Shown here: positions 44,066-53,706 of the stretch, one piece after another
Position numbering within the stretch: position 1 is the first letter of the stretch
How the letters are laid out: each line of letters opens with the position of its first letter
Assembly: GCF_000411295.1 (NCBI RefSeq)
Contig: NZ_KE150421.1
Location: 1,821,451-1,885,450 of the forward strand
Direction: 5' to 3'
From: Paenisporosarcina sp. HGH0030
GTDB taxonomy: Bacteria > Bacillota > Bacilli > Bacillales_A > Planococcaceae
Length of the DNA: 64,000 bases
Notes under the pieces: model-generated
Database searches by the model: none
Seen by the model: only the letters and a program-made list of their open reading frames with translations
Told to the model about the DNA's origin: nothing
Program-made: the position numbers and the translations under genes

Positions 44066-45007
44066 TTATTTTTCCGCTAATTTCGCCAGCATGTCCGCTG
44101 TCATTGCGTCTAAATCGTATTTTGCTTTGAAGCCCCACTCATTTTTAGCTGCCGTTGCATCAATGCTATCCGGCCAGCTGTTGGCAATTTCCTGACGCAC
44201 TGAATCTACGTCATAAGATAATTCGAACGTAGGAATGTGCTTGCGAATCGATGCTGCAATTTCTTCAGGTTCAAAGCTCATAGCCGTAACGTTGAAGGCA
44301 TTGCGATGCTGAAGTTTCGATGCATCCGCTTCCATTAAATCGACGATTGCTTGTAGTGCATCTGGCATATACATCATATCCATATATGTACCTTGTTCGA
44401 TGTACGACGTGTATTTCCCTTCAGACAATGCTTTGTAATATATATCTACTGCATAGTCTGTCGTTCCGCCACCTGGAGGCGTAACATATGAAATCAACCC
44501 AGGGAATCGGACACCACGCGTATCTACCCCGAATTTTTGGAAATAGTAATCACATAGCAATTCACCTGACACTTTGTTCACGCCGTACATGGTGGTTGGA
44601 CGTTGCAATGTATCTTGTGGCGTATTTTTCTTAGGTGTTGAAGGACCAAATGCGCCGATAGAACTTGGGGTAAAGAATTGAAGTCCTAGTTCGCGAGATG
44701 TTTCAAGTGCATTCACCAAACCGCCCATATTTAAATTCCAAGCAAGTAGCGGCTTAGCCTCAGCAGTAGCTGATAGCAATGCTGCCATGTGCATCATTGT
44801 ATCTGCGCCGAAATCCTTCGCTAGCGTGTGCATGCGTTCTGCATCCATTACGTCCAGCAATTCAAACGGCCCGTTTTCTACAACCGGCGAATCTGTTTTG
44901 CGGATATCTGTCGCCAAAACATTATCTGCCCCATAAATTTCACGTAGTTTTGTAATTAGTTCCGATCCAATTTGACCTAAAGCACCGGTTATCATAATTT
45001 TTTTCAA
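44066..45007 (-). CDS. tdh: L-threonine 3-dehydrogenase (SDR/epimerase type)
   Basis: This 313-aa NAD-dependent short-chain enzyme oxidises threonine to 2-amino-3-ketobutyrate. It has the Rossmann motif [13 protein letters not shown], the YxxxK pair in [14 protein letters not shown] and the conserved [16 protein letters not shown], distinctive for epimerase-type threonine dehydrogenases. TTG start after GAGGAGGA. Its partner kbl is 1.8 kb upstream, not adjacent. Confidence 0.88.
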   Translation of the reverse strand: MKKIMITGALGQIGSELITKLREIYGADNVLATDIRKTDSPVVENGPFELLDVMDAERMHTLAKDFGADTMMHMAALLSATAEAKPLLAWNLNMGGLVNALETSRELGLQFFTPSSIGAFGPSTPKKNTPQDTLQRPTTMYGVNKVSGELLCDYYFQKFGVDTRGVRFPGLISYVTPPGGGTTDYAVDIYYKALSEGKYTSYIEQGTYMDMMYMPDALQAIVDLMEADASKLQHRNAFNVTAMSFEPEEIAASIRKHIPTFELSYDVDSVRQEIANSWPDSIDATAAKNEWGFKAKYDLDAMTADMLAKLAEK

Positions 45008-45242
45008 TTGAATTTCCTCCTCGTCAAATAAACACTTGTACTTTTCAGGGATACATATTATTTCAATACAACGTTGATATGATTACATTTTAATCAGTAT
45101 TCATTATAGTGTGTTCATCATGAAAGTACAATACACATCATTGGTAAGTGTTTTTTCGCCGGCCCTTCCAATTCCCCCTATTTTTTTCCATTCAGCTCTT
45201 ATCAATCGTTTGGTATAGTAATAGAAAAAAGGAAGTTTTATT

Positions 45243-45863
45243 ATGAACATCAAATCACTGGCCATTACATACAGTTTGGTTTTTATCGTGACACTTGTGC
45301 TGTCCTTTCTACAATTCCCATTTGGGGCAATTTTATTGATTGTTTTTTTTACCATCATTCTCCCTTCTATATTGTGGCCACTCCATGCCATTTACTGGTC
45401 TAATGATCTGAATAGAATCGAAAAGTTTTTGCAAAAAAACCGTAAAAAGGCCGTTTTTGCCTTTCCTCTTGCTTTGGCCCATGGGAACCGTCAAGAAGTC
45501 GAAGAGAGCCTGCAGACCATCTTAACTAAGTACAAACAGCCCTCAATGCAGCAAGTCTATACGACTATTCTGGACATATTCCTCGGTGACTATGATGCTG
45601 CTCGAATCAGTGCAGAAAAAATCAAGAAAAAGTCATTGCGTACCTATTATTTAGCTAATATAGCCGCTAAAAGAGGGGACATTGAAGAAGTGATGCCACA
45701 TATAGGATCGTTCGAAAAACCTTGGATGAACCATGTCATGAACTCATTCATCGCTCATCATGAAGGGAACGAGACTTTGGCAAAAACCGAATATCAAAAA
45801 GCGATTGACTCGTCACGTGGTTTACAAAAATATGTTGTCGTCCACTCACACAAGCATATGTAA
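45243..45863 (+). CDS. Membrane protein with helical-repeat C-terminal region
   Basis: This 206-aa protein has two N-terminal membrane helices (residues 8-50, FIVTLVLSFLQFPFGAILLI) and a soluble part of TPR-like helices (YTTILDIFLGDYDAARISAE, YYLANIAAKRGDIEEVMPHI, AHHEGNETLAKTEYQKAID). Not a family I can name. AAGGAAG site. Divergent from tdh; own terminator. Confidence 0.72.
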   Translation: MNIKSLAITYSLVFIVTLVLSFLQFPFGAILLIVFFTIILPSILWPLHAIYWSNDLNRIEKFLQKNRKKAVFAFPLALAHGNRQEVEESLQTILTKYKQPSMQQVYTTILDIFLGDYDAARISAEKIKKKSLRTYYLANIAAKRGDIEEVMPHIGSFEKPWMNHVMNSFIAHHEGNETLAKTEYQKAIDSSRGLQKYVVVHSHKHM

Positions 45864-45873
45864 CTATGATTTG

Positions 45874-45908
45874 CCCACGCGAAACGTTCATTCGCGTGGG
45901 TTTTTTTG
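45874..45908 (+). terminator. Terminator of the 45243-45863 gene
   Basis: CCCACGCGAA and TTCGCGTGGG form a perfect 10-bp stem with a 7-nt loop and T7 tail. Confidence 0.93.
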
Positions 45909-45978
45909 TGAAAATTAGAAGGTAAATGATTAGTTGCAACGACGAAATTCTATTGAAACCTACTATTCAGCCTTCAAC

Positions 45979-46012
45979 AAAAAACCTCGACGCATCTTAC
46001 CACGTCGAGGTC
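45979..46012 (-). terminator. Terminator of the AlkD-like gene
   Basis: CCTCGACG and CGTCGAGG pair around a 10-nt loop, T tract on the minus strand. Confidence 0.9.
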
Positions 46013-46033
46013 CATCTAGTTTTCTAACTCTTC

Positions 46034-46738
46034 TTAACATCTCACTGTTTTTTTCTTTTTTGGTTCACCACGCGCAATAACTTTTTCGATGTAATCGAAA
46101 GCAAGTGGGACTTTACAGGCGGTGCCTCCCATATCCACATGTACTTTGCCGATTTCAGTTGCCACGTGTTGAGCATCTTCCCGTAATTCCGGTACGTATC
46201 CACCAACGGAGATAACAAAAGCATTCATATTGTAACGTACCCGGTTCGGTGCCTGGTGAATGCCTACTCTTATTACTTCCAGCAATCGAGAAATTTCCTG
46301 CAAGTCTAACTCACTGGCTCCTGCATAGGTCAAGTAGTTCGTATATGTGCTCCACCCCGCACAAGCAACCATTTCATTGTCGGATTGCATCCACTCTCTA
46401 GCCAGTTCCATAGCAAACTGGCTTTCAGACGCTACCCAAGCGACCGAGTACTCAGATAGCATAGACCAATAGGCTGCCTTCACCCAATTTTGTAATTGAT
46501 CTTTCGTCATCAGTTTTGGATCGATAGCTAGGGCCGCCAAGTACATGGCATCCGAAACTCCTGAGTCGTATAACTTCAATGCCAACTCCTGATCTTTCTT
46601 TACATGCTTCAAGATCTTCTTCATGTCACCTACCTTGACTCCGTAAAATTCACCAGTCGCTCCATGATTGACAAATGTCTTCTTTGTTTGCTCCGTACCA
46701 ACTTCCTTTAGATAATTCATTACTTCTTCATATGTCAC
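46034..46738 (-). CDS. DNA alkylation repair-like (AlkD-type) HEAT protein
   Basis: This ~234-aa all-helical protein is of the AlkC/AlkD superfamily. It has TKKTFVNHGATGEFYGVKVGD, LALKLYDSGVSDAMYLAALA and AYWSMLSEYSVAWVASES, the helical-repeat pattern of alkylpurine DNA glycosylases. The catalytic Asp/Trp residues of AlkD are not obvious, so glycosylase activity is uncertain. Start is ambiguous: GTG at 46738 follows GGGGGATGGG, while ATG 46753 and GTG 46756 are also in frame. Confidence 0.75.
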   Translation of the reverse strand: MTYEEVMNYLKEVGTEQTKKTFVNHGATGEFYGVKVGDMKKILKHVKKDQELALKLYDSGVSDAMYLAALAIDPKLMTKDQLQNWVKAAYWSMLSEYSVAWVASESQFAMELAREWMQSDNEMVACAGWSTYTNYLTYAGASELDLQEISRLLEVIRVGIHQAPNRVRYNMNAFVISVGGYVPELREDAQHVATEIGKVHVDMGGTACKVPLAFDYIEKVIARGEPKKKKTVRC

Positions 46739-46792
46739 AAGCCCATCCCCCATCACCGAGTCATTTTCTAAAGATAATTCATCACTTCATAT

Positions 46793-46829
46793 AAAAAAAC
46801 ACCCGAACGCTTTTACACATTCGAGTGTT
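46793..46829 (-). terminator. Terminator of kbl
   Basis: AACACTCGAA and TTCGGGTGTT pair (one G-U) followed by TTTTTTT on the minus strand. Confidence 0.85.
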
Positions 46830-46837
46830 CATCTGTC

Positions 46838-48028
46838 TTACTTAATTACGCCAAGTTCTTTACCGACTTTTTCATAGATGGCAAGTGCATCATCCAACAT
46901 TTCTTTCGTATGGACTGCAGTAGGCATGTTACGAACACGGCCTGTCCCTTTTTGTACAGTTGGGAAGACAATCGCTTTCGCATAAACGCCTTCTTCAAAC
47001 AGTCGTTTGGAGAATTGTTGCGTCAGTTTTTCATCGCCGATGATACAAGGAGTAATCGGTGTTTCAGAAGCACCGATATCGAATCCTAATTTCTTAAGAC
47101 CTGCTTTTAAATAATCGCCATTATCCCAAAGCTTGTCGTGAAGCTCTGTTGAGTCGATAATCATTTGCAATGCTGCCGTAATTGCCGCAACATCACCTGG
47201 TGGCACGGCTGTTGAGAATAGGAATGGACGTGAACGAACTTTCAACCAATCGATTAATGATTGTTTACCAGCAACATATCCGCCTACTACACCCACGGCT
47301 TTAGATAATGTTCCCATTTGGAAGTCGATATCTTTTTCCAATCCGAAATGTTTAACTGTTCCTTTTCCTTTACCAGTAACACCTGATCCGTGTGCATCAT
47401 CCACGTATGTGATCAAATCAAATTCCTTCGCGATTTCCACGATTTCCGGAAGTTTCGCAATGTCTCCATCCATTGAGAATACTCCGTCCGTGATCACCAT
47501 GACTTTATTATAAAGACCTGATTCTTGTGCTTCTTTTGCTTTCGCACGTAAATCTTCCATATCAGAGTGCTTAAACGCAATGATTTTGGCTTTCGATAGT
47601 CGGCAGCCGTCAATAATGGATGCATGGTTCAACTGATCTGAAAGAATAGCGTCATTTTTATCCATAACGGCTGAAATAGCAGCCATGTTACAGTTGAAGC
47701 CTGATTGATAAGAAATTGCCGCTTCCGTTCCTTTGAATTCCGCCAGCTTTTCTTCTAACTTCACATGAAGGTCAAGTGTTCCATTAATCGAGCGGACCGC
47801 ACCTGCTCCAACACCGTATTTATCAATTGTTTCTTTTGCAATGCGTTTCAATTCTTCATTTGTTGCCAATCCCAAATAGTTATTTGAAGATAAATTGATA
47901 AGTTCTTTACCGCGAACTTGGATTTTTGCTCCGTTCGGGCCTTCTACTGGATCGACTTCATTGTATAAACCTTGATCACGTAATTCTTGTAAATTTTCTT
48001 GTAAAAAAGCATCTAATACTTTAGACAA
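46838..48028 (-). CDS. kbl: Glycine C-acetyltransferase (2-amino-3-ketobutyrate CoA ligase)
   Basis: This 396-aa PLP enzyme of the alpha-oxoamine synthase family splits 2-amino-3-ketobutyrate with CoA into glycine and acetyl-CoA, completing threonine breakdown after Tdh. Motifs: [47 protein letters not shown] and the PLP lysine in [14 protein letters not shown]. Close relatives are 8-amino-7-oxononanoate synthases, but no biotin genes are near and tdh is. TTG start at 48028 after AGAGGAAG. Confidence 0.92.
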   Translation of the reverse strand: MSKVLDAFLQENLQELRDQGLYNEVDPVEGPNGAKIQVRGKELINLSSNNYLGLATNEELKRIAKETIDKYGVGAGAVRSINGTLDLHVKLEEKLAEFKGTEAAISYQSGFNCNMAAISAVMDKNDAILSDQLNHASIIDGCRLSKAKIIAFKHSDMEDLRAKAKEAQESGLYNKVMVITDGVFSMDGDIAKLPEIVEIAKEFDLITYVDDAHGSGVTGKGKGTVKHFGLEKDIDFQMGTLSKAVGVVGGYVAGKQSLIDWLKVRSRPFLFSTAVPPGDVAAITAALQMIIDSTELHDKLWDNGDYLKAGLKKLGFDIGASETPITPCIIGDEKLTQQFSKRLFEEGVYAKAIVFPTVQKGTGRVRNMPTAVHTKEMLDDALAIYEKVGKELGVIK

Positions 48029-48189
48029 AAAACATCTTCCTCTCAAGCGAATTTATGTGCCACACCACTATCATTGGCAAATCGCTGGTGTATTATAATC
48101 TATTACATTTTAACATAAGCGCATTAGAAAAGTGCAAAGCTCCATTCTGTTACGACAAAAGGAATTTATATTGGCTTGTAAAAAATTTA

Positions 48190-48285
48190 ACGTTCAAATT
48201 AATGGATTTATCAATCAAACTGGAGATTTATCGCTCAAAGTCAGCTATTTATTAATCAAACAAGTCTCATAACCAAGTTAACTTT
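48190..48285. repeat. Short ~20-21-bp repeat array (TTTATCNNTCAAACT), copy A
   Basis: Four degenerate units, TTTAACGTTCAAATT, TTTATCAATCAAACT, TTTATCGCTCAAAGT and TTTATTAATCAAACA, are spaced 20-21 bp, followed by the tail AGTCTCATAACCAAGTTAAC. A second array with the same unit and tail is at 59676-59790. It lies in the 311-bp gap between kbl and the gene at 48342; the part near kbl (48029-48180) is promoter-like AT-rich sequence. Confidence 0.7.
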
Positions 48286-48300
48286 TTGAACCACGGACAC

Positions 48301-48326
48301 AAAAAAACGAGCTCAATTTGAGCCCG
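48301..48326 (-). terminator. Terminator of the P-loop protein gene
   Basis: GGGCTCAA and TTGAGCTC pair on the minus strand with a minimal loop and TTTTTTT tail. Confidence 0.75.
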
Positions 48327-48341
48327 CGTTCATTTAAAAAA

Positions 48342-49430
48342 TCATTTATATATAGAAGAATTATCTAACTTTTGGAAGAGATCATCCTCAATTTCCTGCC
48401 ATTTAAAATTATTTACACACGCATCCAATGTCTCTTTTATTGTTTCGTCATCCGTACAATATACTTGTAGATATTCGGTTGCATGCAAAATTTCTTCTTT
48501 GTATCGAGCAACAATTCCATCTACTAATTTCTGATCTTCTTCATTTAATTCGCGGAATTTTTTAACGTCGTAAATTTCGTCTCCAGATCGTTCAGGCTCA
48601 TATTCATGCGGAGCGGTGCTATCGAACAGTATAGTTTGCAGCTCAGGTAACCACACATAATCAATGCTGTTGCAGTCGAGTCCACACCAGCCCCACTGGG
48701 TATCAAGCCCTAAGCTCTCTGCTTTCTCGGCAAAGCTTTTCATCAATGTCGATTTTCCGCCACCTGGATACCCTTTGATGAATATGCGCCTTTTTACTCC
48801 TTTTGTTAAGGAAGCGAAATGATCTTTTGCGCCTTCAGGAGTTAACGTGCCCATCAATCGATGAGTTCGATGAGGGGTTTTATTGAATTTAAGCGTGGTG
48901 AAGGTTTCATCGAACAGTGTGTTCGCTTGCTCATCAAAGCCACTCCAGTCCATCCCATTTACATATGGAATTTCCCATTCGTCGTGAATCTTTTTCGCAT
49001 TTGTTAATGTTTGCAATGCTTTTGCCAGCCACTGCTCACTGTGCAACGTCTTTTCCCGTAAAAAGCCACCGTGTTCACGCAACTTGTTTTCGTCATAAGC
49101 CTCATAGAATGAAATAACGTGATGGGTACTGCCATAATATTTAGGTTCAAAAGAAACTGGATGTGCAGCCTGTATAAATAGGATTCGATTGCCTCTTACA
49201 AAAGTGGCTTCAAGTGTATCTGCATGCAAAGGATCGTAAAACCACTCAATATCGTAGCCTCTTTTTACGTAGTGATAGCCAACTTGTCTGAATAATTCCG
49301 ACAGTTTGAATGTCGGGGGAGATTTAATAAAATAGACTTTCCGTGCTTCGTTGATCAAATCGGCATAAATATTTTTTTCACCTTGTCCTGTAAAAGCACG
49401 TCCAAACTGATGCGTGATTGTTCCGTTCAT
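48342..49430 (-). CDS. Duplicated P-loop ATPase-like protein with one decayed domain (PRK06851-like)
   Basis: This 362-aa protein has two similar halves. The C-terminal half has an intact Walker A, IFIKGYPGGGKSTLMKSFAE, then WGWCGLDCNSIDYVWLPEL and ILFDSTAPHEYEP. The N-terminal half aligns segment by segment (VYFIKSPPTFKLSELFRQVG, YDIEWFYDPLHADTLEATFV, ILFIQAAHPVSFEP), but its P-loop reads KSPPTFKLS with no GK(S/T). It resembles the uncharacterised nucleotide-kinase-like PRK06851 group. ATG at 49430 follows AAAGGGATG. Function unknown. Confidence 0.75.
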   Translation of the reverse strand: MNGTITHQFGRAFTGQGEKNIYADLINEARKVYFIKSPPTFKLSELFRQVGYHYVKRGYDIEWFYDPLHADTLEATFVRGNRILFIQAAHPVSFEPKYYGSTHHVISFYEAYDENKLREHGGFLREKTLHSEQWLAKALQTLTNAKKIHDEWEIPYVNGMDWSGFDEQANTLFDETFTTLKFNKTPHRTHRLMGTLTPEGAKDHFASLTKGVKRRIFIKGYPGGGKSTLMKSFAEKAESLGLDTQWGWCGLDCNSIDYVWLPELQTILFDSTAPHEYEPERSGDEIYDVKKFRELNEEDQKLVDGIVARYKEEILHATEYLQVYCTDDETIKETLDACVNNFKWQEIEDDLFQKLDNSSIYK

Positions 49431-49491
49431 CGACTCATCCCTTTCATTGTGTTGACTGCATCTACTATATGAAATGGGATGACAAAACATG

Positions 49492-49521
49492 AAAAAAAGC
49501 AGCCACTAAGAGTGCCCGCTT
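49492..49521 (-). terminator. Terminator of the YczE/YitT-like gene
   Basis: AGCGGGCACT and AGTGGCTGCT pair imperfectly with T7 on the minus strand. Confidence 0.75.
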
Positions 49522-49528
49522 TCCTTGA

Positions 49529-50146
49529 TTATTTAGAAACTGTCGTTAGTTTTTCAATCCATTTTTGTGATAGTGGCAATGTAAAATGCACGATATAACC
49601 GAGTGTCAACGCAATGATTACAGTCCCTACCCCTACAGGTCCTCCGAGAAGCCAGCCAATGACTGCAACAATCAACTCAAGTAACGTACGGACACGTTTG
49701 ACTGTCCACCCCGTCTTCTCAATAAGAATCAACATGAGTGAATCGCGAGGCCCAGCCCCAATATTTGGCGCAATATACATCCCAACCCCGAACCCCATGA
49801 TTGCTACACCTGCAATGAATAATCCGATTTCGGCAATTGGATTGTCTACAATCGGCAATAACCAAAGAAACATATCGATAAAAACTCCGATTAATATCAT
49901 ATTGAGCCATGTGCCTATTGGTGGCCAGCGCTTGGAATAGAGGGAAGTGGCAAGTACGATCAATAAACCGGTTACAATAGACCAAATGCCAATCGATAAG
50001 CCAAAGTTAATGAAAAGTCCTACATGCATAACATCCCATGGTGCTATACCAAGTATTTCTCCTCTAATGGTCATCGCAATGCCAAGAGACAGCACTACTA
50101 ACCCGACTAGAAAGAAACTCCATCGTATGTAAATTGTGTTTGTCAT
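49529..50146 (-). CDS. YczE/YitT-like membrane protein
   Basis: This 205-aa protein has five or six membrane helices. It has a GIAPWDVMHVGLFINFGLSIG motif early and GFGVGMYIAPNIGAGPRDSLM in the middle, typical of YczE/YyaS proteins of unknown function. AAGG-type site before the ATG. Its terminator follows directly. Confidence 0.82.
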   Translation of the reverse strand: MTNTIYIRWSFFLVGLVVLSLGIAMTIRGEILGIAPWDVMHVGLFINFGLSIGIWSIVTGLLIVLATSLYSKRWPPIGTWLNMILIGVFIDMFLWLLPIVDNPIAEIGLFIAGVAIMGFGVGMYIAPNIGAGPRDSLMLILIEKTGWTVKRVRTLLELIVAVIGWLLGGPVGVGTVIIALTLGYIVHFTLPLSQKWIEKLTTVSK

Positions 50147-50165
50147 CTAAAAGTGCCTTCTTTCC

Positions 50166-50202
50166 GTAAAAAATCCACTCATGCTTCGCATGAATGGATT
50201 CG
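50166..50202 (-). terminator. Terminator of ybaK
   Basis: AATCCATTCATGC and GCATGAGTGGATT pair with a GAA loop, followed by TTTTTACGG on the minus strand. Confidence 0.85.
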
Positions 50203-50258
50203 AATCAATACTGAAAAGTATATCAGCATTATGTTTTAAGTGTTATATAAATTTATTC

Positions 50259-50747
50259 CTATTTGGTCAAAGAAGCAAATACCCCTTTGGTGCAGTATGC
50301 TAAATCAGTTGGATGCAAATGAATCTGCATTCCGATTTTGCCGGCACTGACAATCATCGTATCAAGTTCTTTCGCAGTTTCATCGATGAACGTGGGAAAT
50401 AGCTTTTTCATTCCAAGCGGTGAACAGCCTCCGCGTATATAGCCAGTCACCCCTAGCAGATCTTTTACCGGAAGCATTTCAACTTTCTTTTCTCCGGCAG
50501 CTTTAGCGGCTGCTTTTAAATTTAGTTCCTGATCTACTGGCACCAGGAAAACGGATACTTTCCCTGGACCTGCAGTAGCAACCAGTGTCTTAAATACTTT
50601 TTCAACCGGCTGTGCAATTTTATGCGCAACAGAAACACCATCGATTTGTCCGTCGGATACTTCATATTCAAATAAGTCATAGCTGATTTTTTGTTGATCC
50701 AGTAAGCGGACTGCATTTGTTTTTGTTGGTTTGGAAGACTTGGCCAT
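50259..50747 (-). CDS. ybaK: Cys-tRNA(Pro)/Cys-tRNA(Cys) deacylase YbaK/EbsC
   Basis: This 162-aa trans-editing domain hydrolyses Cys-tRNA-Pro. Family features: TNAVRLLDQQKISYDLFEYE, the catalytic-lysine region KVFKTLVATAGPG and GYIRGGCSPLGMKKLFPTFID. I use the second ATG (50747), seven nt after GAGGAA, over the one at 50753. Located 28 nt after topB, likely co-transcribed. Confidence 0.92.
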   Translation of the reverse strand: MAKSSKPTKTNAVRLLDQQKISYDLFEYEVSDGQIDGVSVAHKIAQPVEKVFKTLVATAGPGKVSVFLVPVDQELNLKAAAKAAGEKKVEMLPVKDLLGVTGYIRGGCSPLGMKKLFPTFIDETAKELDTMIVSAGKIGMQIHLHPTDLAYCTKGVFASLTK

Positions 50748-50774
50748 AGACATTTCCTCGCTTTACAAAAATCT

Positions 50775-52943
50775 TTATTCCTGATTCAATAATTTCTTCA
50801 GTGCTTCAGCCATTGCTGTATTTTGAGGTTCATCTTGTTGTTTCAAGAATTTCTGTACATCTTTCTTATTGGCTTTTGCTCCACCTGAAGATTCACGACG
50901 TTTTTCAAAGGCCGACAATTTTTCTCGATGACCACATTTACAAACAAACAGTTTGCCATCTCCTTCACCACGCATTTCCATCCGTTTGTGACACACTGGA
51001 CAACGTGCATTGGTTTGCATGGACACCGATTTTTTGTAGCCACATTCACGATCTTGGCATACAAGCATTTTGCCACGTTTGCCGTTTACTTCAAGCAAAT
51101 TCTTTCCACAAGTCGGACAGGTCTTACCCGTGACATTGTCATGTTTGAACTTTTGATCGCTTTGTTTGATTTGCGTCACAACCGTTTTTGAAAAGGTTAC
51201 CATGTCTTTCATGAATTGTTCCTTTTTCATCGTACCCTTTGCAATTTTCGTCAATCGCTGTTCCCACTCACCCGTTAAGGACGGGGATTTTAAATCTTCA
51301 GGGACCAATTCAAGCAACTGTCTTCCTTTGGAAGTCGTGTAGATATCTTTGCCTTTCTTTTCAATGACAAAGCTATTGAATAATTTCTCAATAATATCAG
51401 CGCGTGTTGCCACTGTTCCAAGTCCACCCGTTTCGACTGCTGTCTGGATAATGTCTTTAGACTCCCCAGCCATAAATGACGAAGGATTCTCCATCGCAGA
51501 AAGTAATGTCCCTTCATTGAATCGGGCAGGTGGTTTCGTTTCACCTTGTGTCATGGAGATAGCACGAATTTCAATCGTGTCTCCTTTTTGTACAGGAGGC
51601 AACGTGCTTTCTGTGTCGTCTTCTTTGTCTTGATAGACACGTTTCCATCCTTCATCCCGGACGGTTTTTCCTTTTGCCGTAAATGTTTCTCCAAGCACTT
51701 CCAGTGTAATGACTGTTTGATCATATGCATAAGGAGGCAGGAAAACGGCTAAAAATCGCTTAACGATTAAGTCATATAATTTTCGTTCTTTGTCTGATAG
51801 ATTTTGCATGACCGGCGATTCCTCAGTCGGAATAATCGCGTGGTGATCGCTCACTCTTGCATCGTCAATTACTCCTTTTTGCGGTTGGATATTCGCTGAA
51901 CGCAAAATACTGTTCGTCGCAGCTCTGTAAGGTTGCAAATCTACTGCTTTAATACGTTCTTTCAAGGTCGACTTCATGTCGCTTGATAAATGCTTCGAAT
52001 CCGTCCGTGGATACGTCACGATTTTATGGCGTTCGTATAACCCTTGCAACGTGGACAGCGTTTCTTTCGCTGACCAGCCAAACAGACGATGGCCTTCTTT
52101 TTGAAGTTCGGTCAAGTCAAACAATGGTGGTGCAGGTTGCTTTTTAGGTGTTGTTTGAATGGACTTGATCTTTCCTTCTTTGCTCTTGTCCAATTTCTTC
52201 AGAACTTGCTCGACCTGGTCCTTATTGAAATTGCTCGACTGATTATTCGGGCCAAATGACCATGTATAGTTTGCCTCTTTCGTTAATGCTTGCAAACCGT
52301 AATATGTTTTAGATTTAAAGTCGCGAATTTGTTTCTCGCGTGCTGCTATCATTGCGAGAGTTGGAGTCTGCACTCGTCCCGTCGATAATTGCGCATTGTA
52401 TTTCACTGTTAGTGCACGGGTTGCGTTAATACCAACCACCCAGTCGGCTTCCGCTCGTGCAACTGCTGCTTCATACAAATGTTCATAGGCTCGGCCGTCT
52501 TTCAGTTCACGGAATCCTTTTTGAATCGCTTGATCCGTTACCGAAGAAATCCACAATCGCTTCACCGGTTTACGGCTTTTCGCTTTTTCTAAAATCCAAC
52601 GTGCAACCAGTTCCCCTTCACGTCCCGCGTCAGTCGCAATAATGACTTCTTTAACGTCCGGTCGGTTCAGTTGTGCTTTAACAGCATTAAATTGCTTCAT
52701 CGTTTGTTTAATCGGCACCAGCTTGAATGGCTGAGGCAAGATCGGCAAATCCTCTAGTTTCCATTCTTTATAGCTGTTATCGTATTGTTCAGGGTCAGCA
52801 TGCGTGACCAAATGGCCAAGTGCCCAAGTAACAATGTATTGTGTTCCTTCTAAAAAGCCGTTTCCTTTTTTATGACAACCGAGGACGCGGGCGATATCGC
52901 GTGCTACGGATGGTTTTTCTGCAAGTACTACTGATTTTGACAA
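50775..52943 (-). CDS. topB: DNA topoisomerase III
   Basis: This 722-aa type IA topoisomerase decatenates and relaxes DNA. The Toprim start KSVVLAEKPSVARDIARV, acidic TDAGREGELVARWIL, catalytic tyrosine in IVTYPRTDSKHLSSDM, and two C-terminal zinc-ribbon-like parts (CPTCGKNLLEVNGKRG and CPVCHKRMEMRGEG) are present. The TTG at 52943 with AAAGGGG gives the family N-terminus; 46 extra residues upstream to 53081 are not conserved-looking. Confidence 0.95.
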   Translation of the reverse strand: MSKSVVLAEKPSVARDIARVLGCHKKGNGFLEGTQYIVTWALGHLVTHADPEQYDNSYKEWKLEDLPILPQPFKLVPIKQTMKQFNAVKAQLNRPDVKEVIIATDAGREGELVARWILEKAKSRKPVKRLWISSVTDQAIQKGFRELKDGRAYEHLYEAAVARAEADWVVGINATRALTVKYNAQLSTGRVQTPTLAMIAAREKQIRDFKSKTYYGLQALTKEANYTWSFGPNNQSSNFNKDQVEQVLKKLDKSKEGKIKSIQTTPKKQPAPPLFDLTELQKEGHRLFGWSAKETLSTLQGLYERHKIVTYPRTDSKHLSSDMKSTLKERIKAVDLQPYRAATNSILRSANIQPQKGVIDDARVSDHHAIIPTEESPVMQNLSDKERKLYDLIVKRFLAVFLPPYAYDQTVITLEVLGETFTAKGKTVRDEGWKRVYQDKEDDTESTLPPVQKGDTIEIRAISMTQGETKPPARFNEGTLLSAMENPSSFMAGESKDIIQTAVETGGLGTVATRADIIEKLFNSFVIEKKGKDIYTTSKGRQLLELVPEDLKSPSLTGEWEQRLTKIAKGTMKKEQFMKDMVTFSKTVVTQIKQSDQKFKHDNVTGKTCPTCGKNLLEVNGKRGKMLVCQDRECGYKKSVSMQTNARCPVCHKRMEMRGEGDGKLFVCKCGHREKLSAFEKRRESSGGAKANKKDVQKFLKQQDEPQNTAMAEALKKLLNQE

Positions 52944-53096
52944 AGTGTCCGCCCCTTTCTTACATTCATCTATTATAACGGAAAACGGTGGTGGCTGTTT
53001 AGTGCGAGCTGGGGGGCAATTTGATTTATTCCTCTTCACGATAGGTTTATTCCCTTTCGCAAAGACCTCATTCCCTTTCACCCACTAATTTCCAAC

Positions 53097-53131
53097 AAAA
53101 AAACCACTTCGCATGGATTTCGCAAAGTGGT
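53097..53131 (-). terminator. Terminator of the NADPH-FMN reductase gene
   Basis: ACCACTTTGCG and CGCGAAGTGGT-type arms pair, T7 on the minus strand. Confidence 0.85.
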
Positions 53132-53142
53132 CTAACTGTCTT

Positions 53143-53706
53143 TTAAGATTGGTCAATTGTTTCTTTTGATAAGTGTTTGCCCATTTCGACGTACTGCACA
53201 AATACGCGAGCAAGTTCACGCAAGCGATCATGTACATCTTCATCGATGATAACATTACCCTCACCGAAATGACTGCCGGTTGTGTACACGTAATTTGGTG
53301 TCACCAGGCAACGGAAGTAATCCAGGATGGGCTTCAATTGGTTTTCAATGACCAAGTGATGCTGGAACGTTCCGCCATTGGCGACAATTGAAACCGGTTT
53401 GTACCGCATTGTTCGCGGGTGCAGCATATCGAATGCATTTTTCAGAACACCTGGAATCGATCCTTGGAAAATCGGTGTTGCCAACACGTAGCCATCCGCT
53501 TCTTCGAACTCGCGAATGAGGCGACGCATATCATCGTTGTACTCACCCAGTGGTCGACCATCGACAAATTGATGGTCAAAATCGGCCAGCTTCATAATTT
53601 CAAGATCGAGCTCACTATTCAATTGTTCAATATATATTTTCACTTGATCCAAAATCGCACCTGTTTTGGAGCCAATAATGGTCCCGTCGATAAGTAAAAT
53701 TTTCAT
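53143..53706 (-). CDS. NADPH-dependent FMN reductase family protein
   Basis: This 187-aa flavodoxin-fold protein has the FMN phosphate loop region LLIDGTIIGSKTGAIL, the second loop ATPIFQGSIPGVLKNAFDML and ANGGTFQHHLVIENQLKPIL. It should reduce flavins or azo/quinone compounds with NADPH; physiological substrate unknown. ATG at 53706 (eight nt after AAGGAGA) is preferred to 53712. Confidence 0.88.
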   Translation of the reverse strand: MKILLIDGTIIGSKTGAILDQVKIYIEQLNSELDLEIMKLADFDHQFVDGRPLGEYNDDMRRLIREFEEADGYVLATPIFQGSIPGVLKNAFDMLHPRTMRYKPVSIVANGGTFQHHLVIENQLKPILDYFRCLVTPNYVYTTGSHFGEGNVIIDEDVHDRLRELARVFVQYVEMGKHLSKETIDQS

